This document shows, one piece after another, positions 8,729 through 18,766 of a stretch of DNA of 64,000 nt. The stretch is from Ignavibacteria bacterium (GTDB lineage: Bacteria; Bacteroidota; Ignavibacteria; Kapaibacteriales; UBA2268), in contig JAOAEE010000013.1 of assembly GCA_026416955.1 (NCBI GenBank), forward strand, positions 172,841 through 236,840. Reading direction: 5' to 3'. A model generated the notes under the pieces. It saw nothing but the letters and a program-made list of their open reading frames with translations. It ran no database searches and had not been told where the DNA came from. Made by a program: the position numbers and the translations under genes. How positions within the stretch are numbered: position 1 is the stretch's first letter; each line of letters begins with the position of its first letter.

Positions 8729-10909
8729 CTAATGGTAATATTGCAACTTAAGGCTAATCAATCTTGTTGGAGCAAGATTTCCTACCATTTCAGCATAATA
8801 ATAATCAAAAAGATTTTGAACTGCTAAATTAAAGGAAAAAGGGACTTTAAAATATCTTAGGTCTATACCAAGATTTAAATCAACAACATAAATCGGAACC
8901 AATGCATCGTAATCCTCGATTTGTAATCGAAGCATATCATCGAGCTTTTCGATTTTACTAATGTAACGAAAATCGATAGTAGAATTGATAAAATTAAAGG
9001 GAATTGAGACTGAACTGATTAAAGAAAATCGAGAACGATATTTCAATATCGAATTGTCTTTCAAATCCTTAGGTTCTATTGCCGTAAACCCAATAGAAAA
9101 GGGAAATTTTTTAAAAAGTAAAGTTCTAATAACAAATTCCCCACCAAAAATTTGTGCACGCATAATGTTTTCGAACTTAATTCTTGGTTTCCCTTCAATC
9201 GAATAATTTGGTTCAATTAAGTCGTTGTAATAGGAATAAAAAATAGAAAAATCAAAAATAATTGGGATAATAAAATTATCAAATTCCAACAATGTTCCAA
9301 TTTCAGAAGACCAGGAAAATTCCGAGCGCAAGTTGTAATTAGGTTCAACCTCGAACCCACTGTACTTAATCGTTGCAAATCTCTCTGCTAATGATGGGCT
9401 ACGAAATCCTCTGGCAAGTGAAAAACGAACGCTTTTTTTCTCGTCAAATAAATAGTTTAATCCTATTTTTGGGGAAAATTCTAAATATTGCCTCGATGAA
9501 TCAGATTTTTCAATGTCAAACCTACCACCAAATGTGACAATAAAGTTGAAAAACTTGCTTAATTCAACTTGTGAAAAAATAGAAACCAAATTTTGTTTGT
9601 GTCTACCATAGATGTTTGATTCAACCCAATTACGTGTAAAATTAACACCATAAGTCAACAATGTGTTGTCCAACAAGTGAGAATTAAACTGAAATTCCGT
9701 ATTAAAAGAATAAGCCCTACTTTTTCTATATTCTTCGCTATTAGGTGGCAACATATTGTCAATATGGGTCATAAACAAAGATGTTTTAATATTTGTAAAA
9801 GTGTTACTTGTTATAATAAATTTATGGTCTAAGGAAACATTTGCTTTTTCTGAAATTAAAAAACGAGATAAATCGGTATTGGAGGGAGGTCGAGTTGCAC
9901 TATCCAAACTGTTCCAATAAACCCAATCGTTTCGTTTATCGGAACTAAAAAAACCAAAAAGCGAAAATTTCCCATAATTTTTGAAATTTCGGGTTAATTT
10001 GGCAAATATGTTATACCTTGTGCTTTTGTCAAACAGTCTGTAACTCTCGTCGTTAACATAGTTTGCACTCAAAAGCAATTTAAATAAGTCGAAATTATTA
10101 GAAAAATATCCCCCAAACGAAGTTTTAGTAGTTAATTTGTGGGTGTAAACCCATTGTTCATATTTCGGCTTAGTATAAACACCACTTTGAATCCTAAATG
10201 AATAGGACAAAGTATCAAGAGCTTCTTTTGTGGTAACATTAATTACTCCGCCAATTGCATTAGAACCGTAAAGACTTGACCCAGCACCTTTCACAATTTC
10301 GATATTCGAAATAGCTTCGGGTGGGACAATATCGTATTTTGCATCCGAGTTATCCCCCGATAGCATTGGAATTCCGTCGACAAGATATGCTACGCGGGAC
10401 CCAACTCCGAAAGAGAATCCAGAAGAACCTCGAATATTAATATTATCCTTGTTGACAATAATACCGGGAACATATCTAAATGCTTCGTCTAAACGAACAT
10501 AATTCCGAGTATTATAAATTTCGCTGGGAACAAACGAAACACTAATTGGAACTTCTTGAACTGTTTGTAACTTTTTCGACGCAGTAACAACCAACTCTTG
10601 TGTTTGAATAGACCTTGGCACAAGTTGCAATACAAGGGTATCTGTATAAGGTATTGTAACAGAAATTTTGCGCGTTTCATATCCCACAAAGGAAACTATT
10701 AATGAATATTTACCCTTAGAAATTTTGGTTAATGTAAACTTACCTTCTTTATTTGTTAATGCACCGTAATTTGTACCTTCGAGCCTAATAGTAGCCCCCA
10801 CCAACGGTTGTTGAGAATTAATATCATAAACTAAACCAACCAAATCATAGGCTTGGTTCTTGTAGTAGAAAACAATCAAAGCAATAATAATAATTAATGT
10901 ATTTCTCAT
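8729..10909 (-). CDS. TonB-dependent receptor with N-terminal carboxypeptidase-like domain
   Basis: Outer-membrane active transporter, 726 residues. A leader is followed by a CarboxypepD_reg-like beta-sandwich (about 20-105, VGLVYDINSQQPLVGATIRL). The plug (about 115-230) has NIRGSSGFSFGVGSRV and IEIVKGAGSSLYGSNAIGG, and a 22-strand-type barrel follows to the C-terminus. The ligand is unknown. It starts 4 nt after the stop of the small lipoprotein gene and follows a secreted subtilisin gene, so uptake of a product released by the protease is possible but unproven. No riboswitch or Fur-like site was recognised in front of it. Confidence 0.93.
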   Translation of the reverse strand: MRNTLIIIIALIVFYYKNQAYDLVGLVYDINSQQPLVGATIRLEGTNYGALTNKEGKFTLTKISKGKYSLIVSFVGYETRKISVTIPYTDTLVLQLVPRSIQTQELVVTASKKLQTVQEVPISVSFVPSEIYNTRNYVRLDEAFRYVPGIIVNKDNINIRGSSGFSFGVGSRVAYLVDGIPMLSGDNSDAKYDIVPPEAISNIEIVKGAGSSLYGSNAIGGVINVTTKEALDTLSYSFRIQSGVYTKPKYEQWVYTHKLTTKTSFGGYFSNNFDLFKLLLSANYVNDESYRLFDKSTRYNIFAKLTRNFKNYGKFSLFGFFSSDKRNDWVYWNSLDSATRPPSNTDLSRFLISEKANVSLDHKFIITSNTFTNIKTSLFMTHIDNMLPPNSEEYRKSRAYSFNTEFQFNSHLLDNTLLTYGVNFTRNWVESNIYGRHKQNLVSIFSQVELSKFFNFIVTFGGRFDIEKSDSSRQYLEFSPKIGLNYLFDEKKSVRFSLARGFRSPSLAERFATIKYSGFEVEPNYNLRSEFSWSSEIGTLLEFDNFIIPIIFDFSIFYSYYNDLIEPNYSIEGKPRIKFENIMRAQIFGGEFVIRTLLFKKFPFSIGFTAIEPKDLKDNSILKYRSRFSLISSVSIPFNFINSTIDFRYISKIEKLDDMLRLQIEDYDALVPIYVVDLNLGIDLRYFKVPFSFNLAVQNLFDYYYAEMVGNLAPTRLISLKLQYYH

Positions 10910-10913
10910 AAAA

Positions 10914-11420
10914 CTAAAAAGGTTGTTTAGGTAAATTGTAAAAATCGACTAGAATATTGACATTTTCAATAACTCTCCCTTTTGTAACTATTATCTTTTT
11001 CGGTGTCCTTTCATAAGTCATCTCGTCAGAAAATACACCAATTGCTTTCCATTCCAAAATTGAACCATACCTTAAAGCAGCAACTAAATATTTTATTTCA
11101 ACTGGTGGTTTTTCTATTTTCAACTCGAAACCTATTGTGTCTTTGAATCTTTCCAAGCTTTCTGAAATAAAGGCATTACCCGAAACAATTTCATTTATCA
11201 AATCTTTCGGTGGATATTCCTTAAACCCAACTACTCTTAATTCCACAGCAGAATCGGGCGGGGGCCAACTATTTTTCCCGGAAATTACAATCACTTTCCC
11301 TTTAATAAAGGACTCTTCTTTCTGCAAAGTAGGGTCTAGTCCTTCTTGGCAAGCAAAAAGTGCGAAAACTAAAATAAAAACTATTATTTTATGATTGCAA
11401 ATTTTTTCAAAGAGGAACAT
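10914..11420 (-). CDS. Small predicted lipoprotein of unknown function
   Basis: 168 residues. The only reasonable start gives a short basic N-region, a hydrophobic run and a lipobox (LFAC, Cys about 24), so export and lipidation are predicted. The mature part is beta-rich (KGKVIVISGKNSWPPPDSAVEL) with no family I can name; a small sandwich domain is likely. The start codon lies inside the 3' end of the protease gene (37-nt overlap), and the stop is 4 nt before the TonB receptor start. This suggests a co-translated accessory of one or the other. Confidence 0.75.
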   Translation of the reverse strand: MFLFEKICNHKIIVFILVFALFACQEGLDPTLQKEESFIKGKVIVISGKNSWPPPDSAVELRVVGFKEYPPKDLINEIVSGNAFISESLERFKDTIGFELKIEKPPVEIKYLVAALRYGSILEWKAIGVFSDEMTYERTPKKIIVTKGRVIENVNILVDFYNLPKQPF

Positions 11421-14400
11421 ACTTTAATCCCATTCTCTTCTTTGACAACTCGAAAATAATAAACCCCAGTAGAAAGATTATTATTAATATTTACCAAATC
11501 TACGGTTATTCCCCCAAGCCAACGATTATTCTCGATTTCAAATATTTTCGTAAAATCACTATCGAAAATTTCGACAATGGAACTATTTGGAACATTTGCA
11601 AAAGTAATATTTGGATAATAATTAATATTTATTGGATTTGGATAGGCAAAAGCAGCTTCAACCTCTTCTGCTTGTCGAGTTAGATAAATCGTATTAAACG
11701 GTGGTCCAACAAATTTCGTTAAATCCTTGGAATAAATCTTACCTAAAACTAAATAAAAATCTTTACCTAAAGAATATATATTTGGTTCGTTTGCAAGTTC
11801 AATTCGAACAATAGAGTCTTCTATTAAACCTACAGAAGAAATTTTACCGAAAGGTAAAATTTGATAATTCCGCAAATTTGTAGCAGAAAACGCTTCTAAA
11901 GGTTTTGGAAAAATAATTTCTAAAATATATCTATCCAAAAAACGAAAACTTTGGAAAAAAAGTAAAGAGTCGGTAGAATAATTTTTTTCAATAACGAATT
12001 CCAATGTGCCTGGTTCAGTGAAATTTCCCCACTTATCGCGGAATTTATCAATTACTATAAAATATCGTCCACTATCAAGATTATATAAAAAAGAAACTTT
12101 AAAAGAAGTATCGTTGACAAAACCAACAGAAGAAATAGGAATTTTGTTCCCTTTTTCATCAAAAACCTTTGTCTGCGAGAAGGGTAATGAATGATTGGAT
12201 ATTTTACCACTAAAATTTACGACCATTTGGTTATTGGAAATTGGCATAACCGATAGAGGCTTCGTACGACTTGTTTCAAATACGATAATTGGATTGGAAA
12301 ATTCACTTGGTAAAAGACTATTAGTAGTATCGACTGCTTTTACGAAAAATACCCTTTCCCCTTCAAAAAAGTTCCTTGGTAAATGGAAGAAAGTCTTTGA
12401 AGTGCCACCCACCAAGTTAACAGAATTTGTTGAATTTTCGAGTTCATAAATCAAATAGAAGTTTGCTCCATCAACTAAAGACCAATTCAAATTTATCGTA
12501 TCATTAACATCTATCCACGCATCACAATTAATTGGAATGTCAAGGATTTTTTTCGATTGAATTTCAAAGAAAAATAAACCGCCCCAAAGGGAAACTCCAA
12601 ATTCATTAATTCCGTTTTTGTCAAAATCGCCAATCACAACGGAATTGGAATAAACATAAGGCAACCAAAAAATCTGGTCAAATTTGTTGGTTTTCTCTGA
12701 ATACTTAAGAATATAAAGATTTGGAAACAACGAAAGAAAAACCTCATCACTTAAATCACCATCGAAATCTCCGCAATTAATTCCATTACGGTAAAAAATT
12801 CCTTGAGGGGTTGCCCCTACCCTACTACCCCATATAGCAAGTTCCTCTTTAATTTCATAATTGTTCCTTCCTAAACTTTGTAAAGTAAAGAGATTCCAAA
12901 GCGACGAATATTCGAAAGAAAATGTTTCGGAAAAAGTATTTGTAATAGCAATAAAAGCAAGAACTGGTTCCATTTTGTAAGTAGTTTGGTAGATAGATGT
13001 AGAAACAGTAAAAGGGTCGATTGGTAATTTTTGGCTAAATTCAAATTCAAAAGTTCTAAGCCTACTATTGTATTGATATATCAACAAATTGCCATAAGTA
13101 GTAAAAAAAGACAACTCTATTAACCCATCCCCATCAAAATCAGCAAATTGCAAGTTAGGTTTAGTACCAATTGAACCCATTGTGTCCACTGGGGTAATTT
13201 CGTTTTGTAATATGTAACCTTTGTCCGTATGCTTATAAATTAATATTGAATTATTATTGTAGCAAACAATTTCATCTTTTCCATCTCTATCGACATCAAA
13301 AAACATCGAACCCCATAAAATCTCGGTTGATTTGCTTTCGAAAACTACATTTTCGAAAAACTTACTTGTATCTTTTGGTTCAAAAACTTTTATCCGACCG
13401 AAACTTGTTGTCAAAATCTCGTCAAATCCATTTCCATTTGAGTTTCCGATACTAATTGGTATTAAAGGTTGGGGATATTCAGCAATTTTGTGAAATGTAG
13501 AATCTTTTGAATTATATGAATAGTATGCCAAATTTCCCCAATCCAGTTGTTTATATGGATTAATTAATAGTCCATCTTGTGAGAATTGCTTAAATTTTGA
13601 AACTTTTGGATAAATGTAAGACATTGGGAGTTTCTTGTGCTTTGAAATTACTGATTTTTGACATTGAAAAATAAAATCGGATATAGTTAAAGTGTCGTAA
13701 AACTCCAAGCCCCCATAAGTGGAATGTTGAACAATGATAATTAGTTTATTCTTTGAATGATCTTGCAAGTTTAGGTCAAGAGTAACAAAATGTTGAGTTT
13801 CATATAAATTGTCCGAGAATTTCCCAAGAAAATTGCTACTATCGAAAACCAGAACATTGCAAAAAGAACGATGATTGGTGTGAGAAGTATAAACCAAAAG
13901 GTTTCTTTGTTCATAAATTGAATTAATTAGTTTACTTTTATTTACAATTAAACCACTATCACTAGAAAAAATAGTAAAGTTTCTTGCAAAAAGATATTTA
14001 TTCCCATTTTTCAATTTCATAACCAATCGAAGAGCATAATTTCCAAGCGCCAAATTTTCAATATCTAAAAGATAAACCTCGTTTTCAGTTTGAATAACTC
14101 TGTTATTAATTACTTTTTCAACAAAGATTGTATCGTCCTTCCACAATTCGATATCAAAAGAATCAAAAAAAGGGGAATAAATTGAAAATACAATGTTGAC
14201 AGTTTTGTTCTTCTTTTTATCAATTTCTTGCCCTTCAATTGGATATGAAATCTCAACTTTAGACGAACCAACAAAATTCACCGCATCCGTAGCGTTGACA
14301 ATTCCTTGGTTTAAACTTTTTTTGTCACCATATATTGGTTTTTGTGTTGCTTTCAAAATCGATTTAATTTCGTCGCATTTTAAATTAGGATTTAATTGAA

Positions 14401-15631
14401 GCAATAAAGCAACCACACCCGAAACAATAGGTGCAGAAAAAGACGTGCCAGAAACATATTTGTATTTATTTTCTAGGGTTGTCGATAATATTTCATACCC
14501 AGGTGCAAAGATATCTACTCTAGGTCCGTAGTTACTACTTTTTCCAATAAAACCATTTTTAGTACTTGCTCCCACAGAAATAACCTCGGGATAGTCAGAT
14601 GGGAAATGGTCTATGATTTCACCGTCGTTACCTGCCGAAGCAATAATGATACATCCCATCGAAGAAGCAAATTTAATTGCATCCCATAACAACCGAGAGT
14701 TGTAGTAAGTTCCAAAAGATAAATTCAATACGTTTACCTTGTTTAATGCTGCGTAAATTATTGCGGCAGAAATATCCTTGACCTCTGCATTTCCAGTAAC
14801 ATCAAAAGAGCGTAGAACAACTAACTTTGAATTTGGGGCTACTCCGACAATTCCTGTATCGTTTAAACCAGCACAAAGGACTCCAGCAACAAGGGTTCCG
14901 TGGCTATGTTCATCCTCTGGGATTGCATCCATTCCAGAATAATCCCCAAAGTTACCAACAATCTGGTCTACAAAGTCGTAACCTATTACATCATCAACGA
15001 AACCATTTGAATCTTCATCCTTTCCGTTAAGGTCTCCAGAGACACCATTAACAAAAGTTGTATCGGGCCAAGGTTCGAAAGTCCCGTTTTTATTAATATC
15101 CTCTTTAGAATTTACCCAAATTCTATCAACAAATTCTTTATGATTAAAGTCCAAGCCAGTGTCTATCAATCCAATCAAAATATTCTTCCCTTTCGATTTT
15201 TCCCAAGCGTTTCTCGCTTCAATTGCTTCCAAATACCACTGTTCCTTAAAATATTCATCCTTAATATCCAAAGAATTTATTGAAATCTTGATATTTGGTT
15301 CTATAAATTCAACAATATCTTGTTTCAATAATTTCATTAATTCTATATCAAAAAGGGTATCTTTAAGATAAATCACAGAATATTTTTGTAAACCAATTAA
15401 TATATTTTTTCCTTCCTGGGGCAAATCTATATCTTTTCTTTTGAGAAAGTTTTCTATGGTTTTCTCAGAAATAATTTCCCTAAAACCCAGATTAAACTTT
15501 CTTTCAAGTAAAGGGAGCAAACTTTGCTTTGCTTCAACTGTCCTAAACTTAATAATAAAAGAGGATGCAAAAATTGTAAATGGAAAATAAAATATCAAAA
15601 TGGTAAGAAAGGTTACAAATTTTATATTCAT
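11384..15631 (-). CDS. Giant secreted subtilisin-like (S8) serine protease with repeat region and sorting-domain tail
   Basis: Extracellular protease of 1415 residues. Signal peptide about 1-22, a propeptide-like region to about 125, then the S8 domain (about 145-460). It carries the triad D157 (IDTGLDF), H244 (HSHGTLVAG) and S397 (SGTSFSAP), with N335 (ASAGND) for the oxyanion hole. An acidic insertion (about 175-215) between Asp and His looks calcium-binding. Downstream are FG-GAP/VCBS-like beta-propeller repeats (about 690-1050, with DVDRDGKDE, DFDGDGLIE, DFDKNGINE), fibronectin- and Ig-like modules and a type IX-like C-terminal domain (PNPININYYPN to the end). It is first of five genes on this strand. 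Confidence 0.93.
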   Translation of the reverse strand: MNIKFVTFLTILIFYFPFTIFASSFIIKFRTVEAKQSLLPLLERKFNLGFREIISEKTIENFLKRKDIDLPQEGKNILIGLQKYSVIYLKDTLFDIELMKLLKQDIVEFIEPNIKISINSLDIKDEYFKEQWYLEAIEARNAWEKSKGKNILIGLIDTGLDFNHKEFVDRIWVNSKEDINKNGTFEPWPDTTFVNGVSGDLNGKDEDSNGFVDDVIGYDFVDQIVGNFGDYSGMDAIPEDEHSHGTLVAGVLCAGLNDTGIVGVAPNSKLVVLRSFDVTGNAEVKDISAAIIYAALNKVNVLNLSFGTYYNSRLLWDAIKFASSMGCIIIASAGNDGEIIDHFPSDYPEVISVGASTKNGFIGKSSNYGPRVDIFAPGYEILSTTLENKYKYVSGTSFSAPIVSGVVALLLQLNPNLKCDEIKSILKATQKPIYGDKKSLNQGIVNATDAVNFVGSSKVEISYPIEGQEIDKKKNKTVNIVFSIYSPFFDSFDIELWKDDTIFVEKVINNRVIQTENEVYLLDIENLALGNYALRLVMKLKNGNKYLFARNFTIFSSDSGLIVNKSKLINSIYEQRNLLVYTSHTNHRSFCNVLVFDSSNFLGKFSDNLYETQHFVTLDLNLQDHSKNKLIIIVQHSTYGGLEFYDTLTISDFIFQCQKSVISKHKKLPMSYIYPKVSKFKQFSQDGLLINPYKQLDWGNLAYYSYNSKDSTFHKIAEYPQPLIPISIGNSNGNGFDEILTTSFGRIKVFEPKDTSKFFENVVFESKSTEILWGSMFFDVDRDGKDEIVCYNNNSILIYKHTDKGYILQNEITPVDTMGSIGTKPNLQFADFDGDGLIELSFFTTYGNLLIYQYNSRLRTFEFEFSQKLPIDPFTVSTSIYQTTYKMEPVLAFIAITNTFSETFSFEYSSLWNLFTLQSLGRNNYEIKEELAIWGSRVGATPQGIFYRNGINCGDFDGDLSDEVFLSLFPNLYILKYSEKTNKFDQIFWLPYVYSNSVVIGDFDKNGINEFGVSLWGGLFFFEIQSKKILDIPINCDAWIDVNDTINLNWSLVDGANFYLIYELENSTNSVNLVGGTSKTFFHLPRNFFEGERVFFVKAVDTTNSLLPSEFSNPIIVFETSRTKPLSVMPISNNQMVVNFSGKISNHSLPFSQTKVFDEKGNKIPISSVGFVNDTSFKVSFLYNLDSGRYFIVIDKFRDKWGNFTEPGTLEFVIEKNYSTDSLLFFQSFRFLDRYILEIIFPKPLEAFSATNLRNYQILPFGKISSVGLIEDSIVRIELANEPNIYSLGKDFYLVLGKIYSKDLTKFVGPPFNTIYLTRQAEEVEAAFAYPNPININYYPNITFANVPNSSIVEIFDSDFTKIFEIENNRWLGGITVDLVNINNNLSTGVYYFRVVKEENGIKVCSSLKKFAIIK

Positions 15632-15698
15632 TTTACATATTTGCTAAATTTTTTAATACGAACAAAGCAAATTAATATTAATTGATACAATAATTTGT

Positions 15699-15706
15699 TA
15701 TATTTG
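15699..15706 (+). promoter_or_regulatory. Candidate -7 element (TATATTTG) for the lipoprotein gene
   Basis: A TAnnTTTG match ending 21 nt before the ATG at 15728, in the divergent region shared with the protease gene. The spacing also supports the internal ATG over the upstream in-frame start at 15695, which would lie before the predicted transcription start. Confidence 0.4.
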
Positions 15707-15727
15707 GTTTTTCAAATAGGTACATTT

Positions 15728-16477
15728 ATGAAAACTTACCTAATTCCTGCCTTCTTTTTTTTAGCGTTGTTCTTTTCTTGTCAAAAAGCAGAAGACCCAA
15801 ATTCAATTTCTGGCGATCCTAAAACTGAATTCACCAATGTTGGGGATACCACCTCAATTTATTTTGAACTCAGACAGTTAGGACTTGGTTCAAATTATAT
15901 TGGGGTCGATGTAGCAGTTGTTAGTAACAATAATGGTATTGTAACATCAAAAGGAAGGCTGCGTATCGACACAGTTTTAACTCATAAGGTTGACACAACT
16001 TTAGGTACTGCCAAACTTCCTCCAGAAGTAAAGCGAGAAATTAGAGAAAAGCTTATACGAGTTTTCAATGCAAAGGTCGACTCGAGCGACAAAAACAATA
16101 TCAAAATCGACTTCGAAATCAAATCTAAAGTTACATCTGAAGGAATTCAAGATTTTCACCACAGCGAAGGGGACCTTTCCAAACCTTTTACACTTGTGAA
16201 ATACAGTGCAAAAGTTGGCGACAAATATGAATTTACCGATAAAGATGGAAACAAGTTCGTTCGAGAAGTTATAAAAAGGTCTACAACCGACGACTACCCA
16301 ATAGGATTTTGGTACATTAAAGTAATTGTCGTTGAAGAAACAATTGTCGAAGGCCCCTTAAAAGACTTTTTTGGAAAAATAATCTACTACACGAATCACA
16401 AATTTGGCCTTGTAGGAGTTGAATTGGAAAGAGATGGGAAAAAATATGAAATAGGCATTTTCCCACCAAATTTGTAG
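15728..16477 (+). CDS. Predicted lipoprotein of unknown function
   Basis: 249 residues from the ATG at 15728, chosen because it directly precedes a lipoprotein signal (MKTYLIPAFFFLALFFSC, lipobox Cys18). An in-frame codon at 15695 would add 11 residues and looks spurious. The mature protein is charged and beta-rich with no motif I recognise. It may be a LolA-like or lipocalin-type periplasmic or outer-membrane domain, but that is a guess. It stands alone, and its stop is 2 nt from the convergent mazG stop. Confidence 0.78.
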   Translation: MKTYLIPAFFFLALFFSCQKAEDPNSISGDPKTEFTNVGDTTSIYFELRQLGLGSNYIGVDVAVVSNNNGIVTSKGRLRIDTVLTHKVDTTLGTAKLPPEVKREIREKLIRVFNAKVDSSDKNNIKIDFEIKSKVTSEGIQDFHHSEGDLSKPFTLVKYSAKVGDKYEFTDKDGNKFVREVIKRSTTDDYPIGFWYIKVIVVEETIVEGPLKDFFGKIIYYTNHKFGLVGVELERDGKKYEIGIFPPNL

Positions 16478-16479
16478 CT

Positions 16480-17292
16480 TTATCTTTCACTTGATTTAGT
16501 ACGGTTCCAAATTGCATCCATTTCGGAAAGGGTCATTTCCGAAAGGTTTTTATTGTTTCTTTTAGCATAATCTTCGATTGTTTGAAACCGACGAATAAAC
16601 TTGTTGTTTGTCTTTTGAAGAGCAATTTCGGGGCTTATCCCCAAAAATCTAGCATAATTAACAAGAGCAAAAAGCAAATCTCCGAACTCTTCTTCAACTT
16701 TGTCCAAATTTTCTTCATTCTCAATTGCAATTTTCAATTCCTCGAACTCTTCTAATACTTTTGCCATTACATCTTCTCGCTTTTCCCAATCGAAACCCAC
16801 TCGAGATGCTTTATATTGTATCCTTTCAGCTCGCAACAGAGAGGGCAAATTTATTGGAACTCCTTCGAGAACAGAAGACTTACCTTCTTTCTGTTTCAAT
16901 TCCTCCCAATTTTTCAAAACTTCTTCTTCTCCATTTACCTCCGTCGAAGAAAAAACGTGCGGATGACGAAAAACGAGTTTTTCTTGGATCTTTTTTAAAA
17001 CATCAACAAGATTGAAAGCCCCTCTTTCTTCTGCCATTACGCTATGCATAACAATATGAAGAAACAAGTCACCAAGTTCTTCTAAAAAATCTCTATCGTT
17101 TCGGTTTTCTATTGCCGAAATAGTTTCGTAAGCTTCTTCAATCAACAAAGGAGCTATACTTTCATTGGTTTGTTTCCTATCCCAAGGACAATGTATCCTA
17201 AGTAATTTAACAATTTCAACGAAATTCAAAAATTGGTCGCAAAGACTTTCTGGATTTTTTGGTTTTGGTACTTCAATTTTATCTTTTTCCAT
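16480..17292 (-). CDS. mazG: Nucleoside triphosphate pyrophosphohydrolase MazG
   Basis: House-cleaning enzyme that hydrolyses NTPs or dNTPs to monophosphate and pyrophosphate. The 270 residues hold two MazG folds. The N-terminal one has CPWDRKQTNESI, the EEAYE motif and EELGDL, giving the Mg-binding acidic quartet. The C-terminal one has EEFEEL and EEFGDLLFAL. It is last in a minus-strand run after the SDR gene, with an 83-nt gap that could hold its own promoter. Confidence 0.95.
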   Translation of the reverse strand: MEKDKIEVPKPKNPESLCDQFLNFVEIVKLLRIHCPWDRKQTNESIAPLLIEEAYETISAIENRNDRDFLEELGDLFLHIVMHSVMAEERGAFNLVDVLKKIQEKLVFRHPHVFSSTEVNGEEEVLKNWEELKQKEGKSSVLEGVPINLPSLLRAERIQYKASRVGFDWEKREDVMAKVLEEFEELKIAIENEENLDKVEEEFGDLLFALVNYARFLGISPEIALQKTNNKFIRRFQTIEDYAKRNNKNLSEMTLSEMDAIWNRTKSSER

Positions 17293-17375
17293 ATTTTCTC
17301 CTAATTAAAAGATTAATAAGATAGGAAATAGATGAAATTATTGTAAAATTAAGGACAAAAATTAAAGTTTCTTAT

Positions 17376-18155
17376 CTATTGGAAATTTTTACTTACAATC
17401 GTTGCTGTTGCTTGGGCAGTAGGTGTAACTAATATGTCTTGAATCATAATATGTTGAGGCAATGTTACACAAAACAAAATAATATTTGCAATATCATCAC
17501 CCGTTAAGGGTTGATAGCCTAAATAAACTTTTTTAGCTCTTTCCTTGTCGCCGTGAAACCTAACCTCGGAAAATTCAGTTTCCACTAAACCGGGGTCGAT
17601 ATTGGTTATTCGAATATTTGTGCCATTGAAGTCGATAATCATTGCCTCGGACAATGCCTTGACAGCAAATTTGGTGGCACAATAAACATTTCCATTGGGA
17701 TAAACCGCTCTTCCAGCAAGTGACGCAATATTAACAATATGTCCAGAATTTTTTTGCAAAAGAATTGGTGCAACTAATTTTGTAACATACAATAAACCTT
17801 TAATATTCGTATCGATCATTTCCTCCCAATCTTGGATTTTACCCTCGTAAATTTTTTCAAGTCCTCTTGCAAGCCCAGCATTGTTAATTAAGATTGATAT
17901 ATCTTTAAAATCTTCTGGAATATTTGAAAATTCTTCTTCTAAATGCTTATAATTTCGGACATCAGCACAAATTAAATGTACTTGTGTGTTATACAACTCA
18001 ATCAGCTTTTCCTTTAACAATTTTAAACGCTCATATCTTCGAGCAACCAAGACTAACTTCGCTCCATTTTCTGCGAAAACTCGAGCAGTTGCTTCACCAA
18101 TTCCAGAAGAAGCACCAGTAATCAATGCAACTACACCTTCAAGTTTCTTTCCCAT
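17376..18155 (-). CDS. Short-chain dehydrogenase/reductase (classical SDR, YdfG-like)
   Basis: NAD(P)-dependent oxidoreductase of 259 residues. The cofactor motif is TGASSGIGEATA (about 14-25), followed by NNAG and the catalytic YCATK with an upstream Ser in VNIASLAGR. An Arg pair (VARRYERL) after the second strand points to NADP. The tail (PQHIMIQDILVTPTAQA) resembles the YdfG/serine-3-dehydrogenase branch, so a 3-hydroxy acid substrate is likely. It sits 2 nt behind tmk in the operon. Confidence 0.9.
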   Translation of the reverse strand: MGKKLEGVVALITGASSGIGEATARVFAENGAKLVLVARRYERLKLLKEKLIELYNTQVHLICADVRNYKHLEEEFSNIPEDFKDISILINNAGLARGLEKIYEGKIQDWEEMIDTNIKGLLYVTKLVAPILLQKNSGHIVNIASLAGRAVYPNGNVYCATKFAVKALSEAMIIDFNGTNIRITNIDPGLVETEFSEVRFHGDKERAKKVYLGYQPLTGDDIANIILFCVTLPQHIMIQDILVTPTAQATATIVSKNFQ

Positions 18156-18157
18156 AT

Positions 18158-18766
18158 CTAAACTTTCAATTTATCTTTAACAACTTCAATAACTTCCTTG
18201 TGTATTTCTTCTATGGAACTAGTTCCATTGATAACAATTATTCTATTTGGAAATTTGTTTGCTAATTCTCTAAAACCGTTTACTACACGCAAAAGATAAT
18301 CGGTTGTTTCATTTTCCATACGGTCGGTTGTTTTTTTTCTTGCACGCTCAAACATTATTTCCAATGGAATATCAAGCAAAAAAGTTAATTGTGGTTCAAT
18401 TCCGCCAGAAGCATAAAAGTTACATTTTTCCACTAAATCCAAAGGCAAACCTCTACCATAACCTTGATATGCAATTGTAGAATCCCAAAATCTATCACAG
18501 ATGACTGTGATACCCTTGTTTACAAGTGGTTTTATTACTTTTGTCACTAGGTCGGAACGAGCAGCTTCGAAAAGGAAAAATTCTGTAAAGGGGTTTAATT
18601 CATTCGAGGGTTTTAGCAAAATTTCTCTTATCTTTTCGGCAATTTCTGTTCCACCGGGCTCTCTTAATGTAACAACGTTTAATCCTTTATTAATTAAATA
18701 TTTAGCAAGGAGCTGAACTTGGGTTGTTTTCCCAGCAAGGTCGATACCTTCAAAAGTAATTAGCAT
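18158..18766 (-). CDS. tmk: Thymidylate kinase
   Basis: Phosphorylates dTMP to dTDP. 202 residues. The P-loop is FEGIDLAGKTTQ, with Leu where most homologs have Gly (GIDGAGKT) but the GKTT core intact. DRFWDSTIAYQGYGRG is the conserved DRx/TMP-binding block, and the LID region holds ARKKTTDRME. The start overlaps the end of rsmI by 7 bp. Confidence 0.95.
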   Translation of the reverse strand: MLITFEGIDLAGKTTQVQLLAKYLINKGLNVVTLREPGGTEIAEKIREILLKPSNELNPFTEFFLFEAARSDLVTKVIKPLVNKGITVICDRFWDSTIAYQGYGRGLPLDLVEKCNFYASGGIEPQLTFLLDIPLEIMFERARKKTTDRMENETTDYLLRVVNGFRELANKFPNRIIVINGTSSIEEIHKEVIEVVKDKLKV

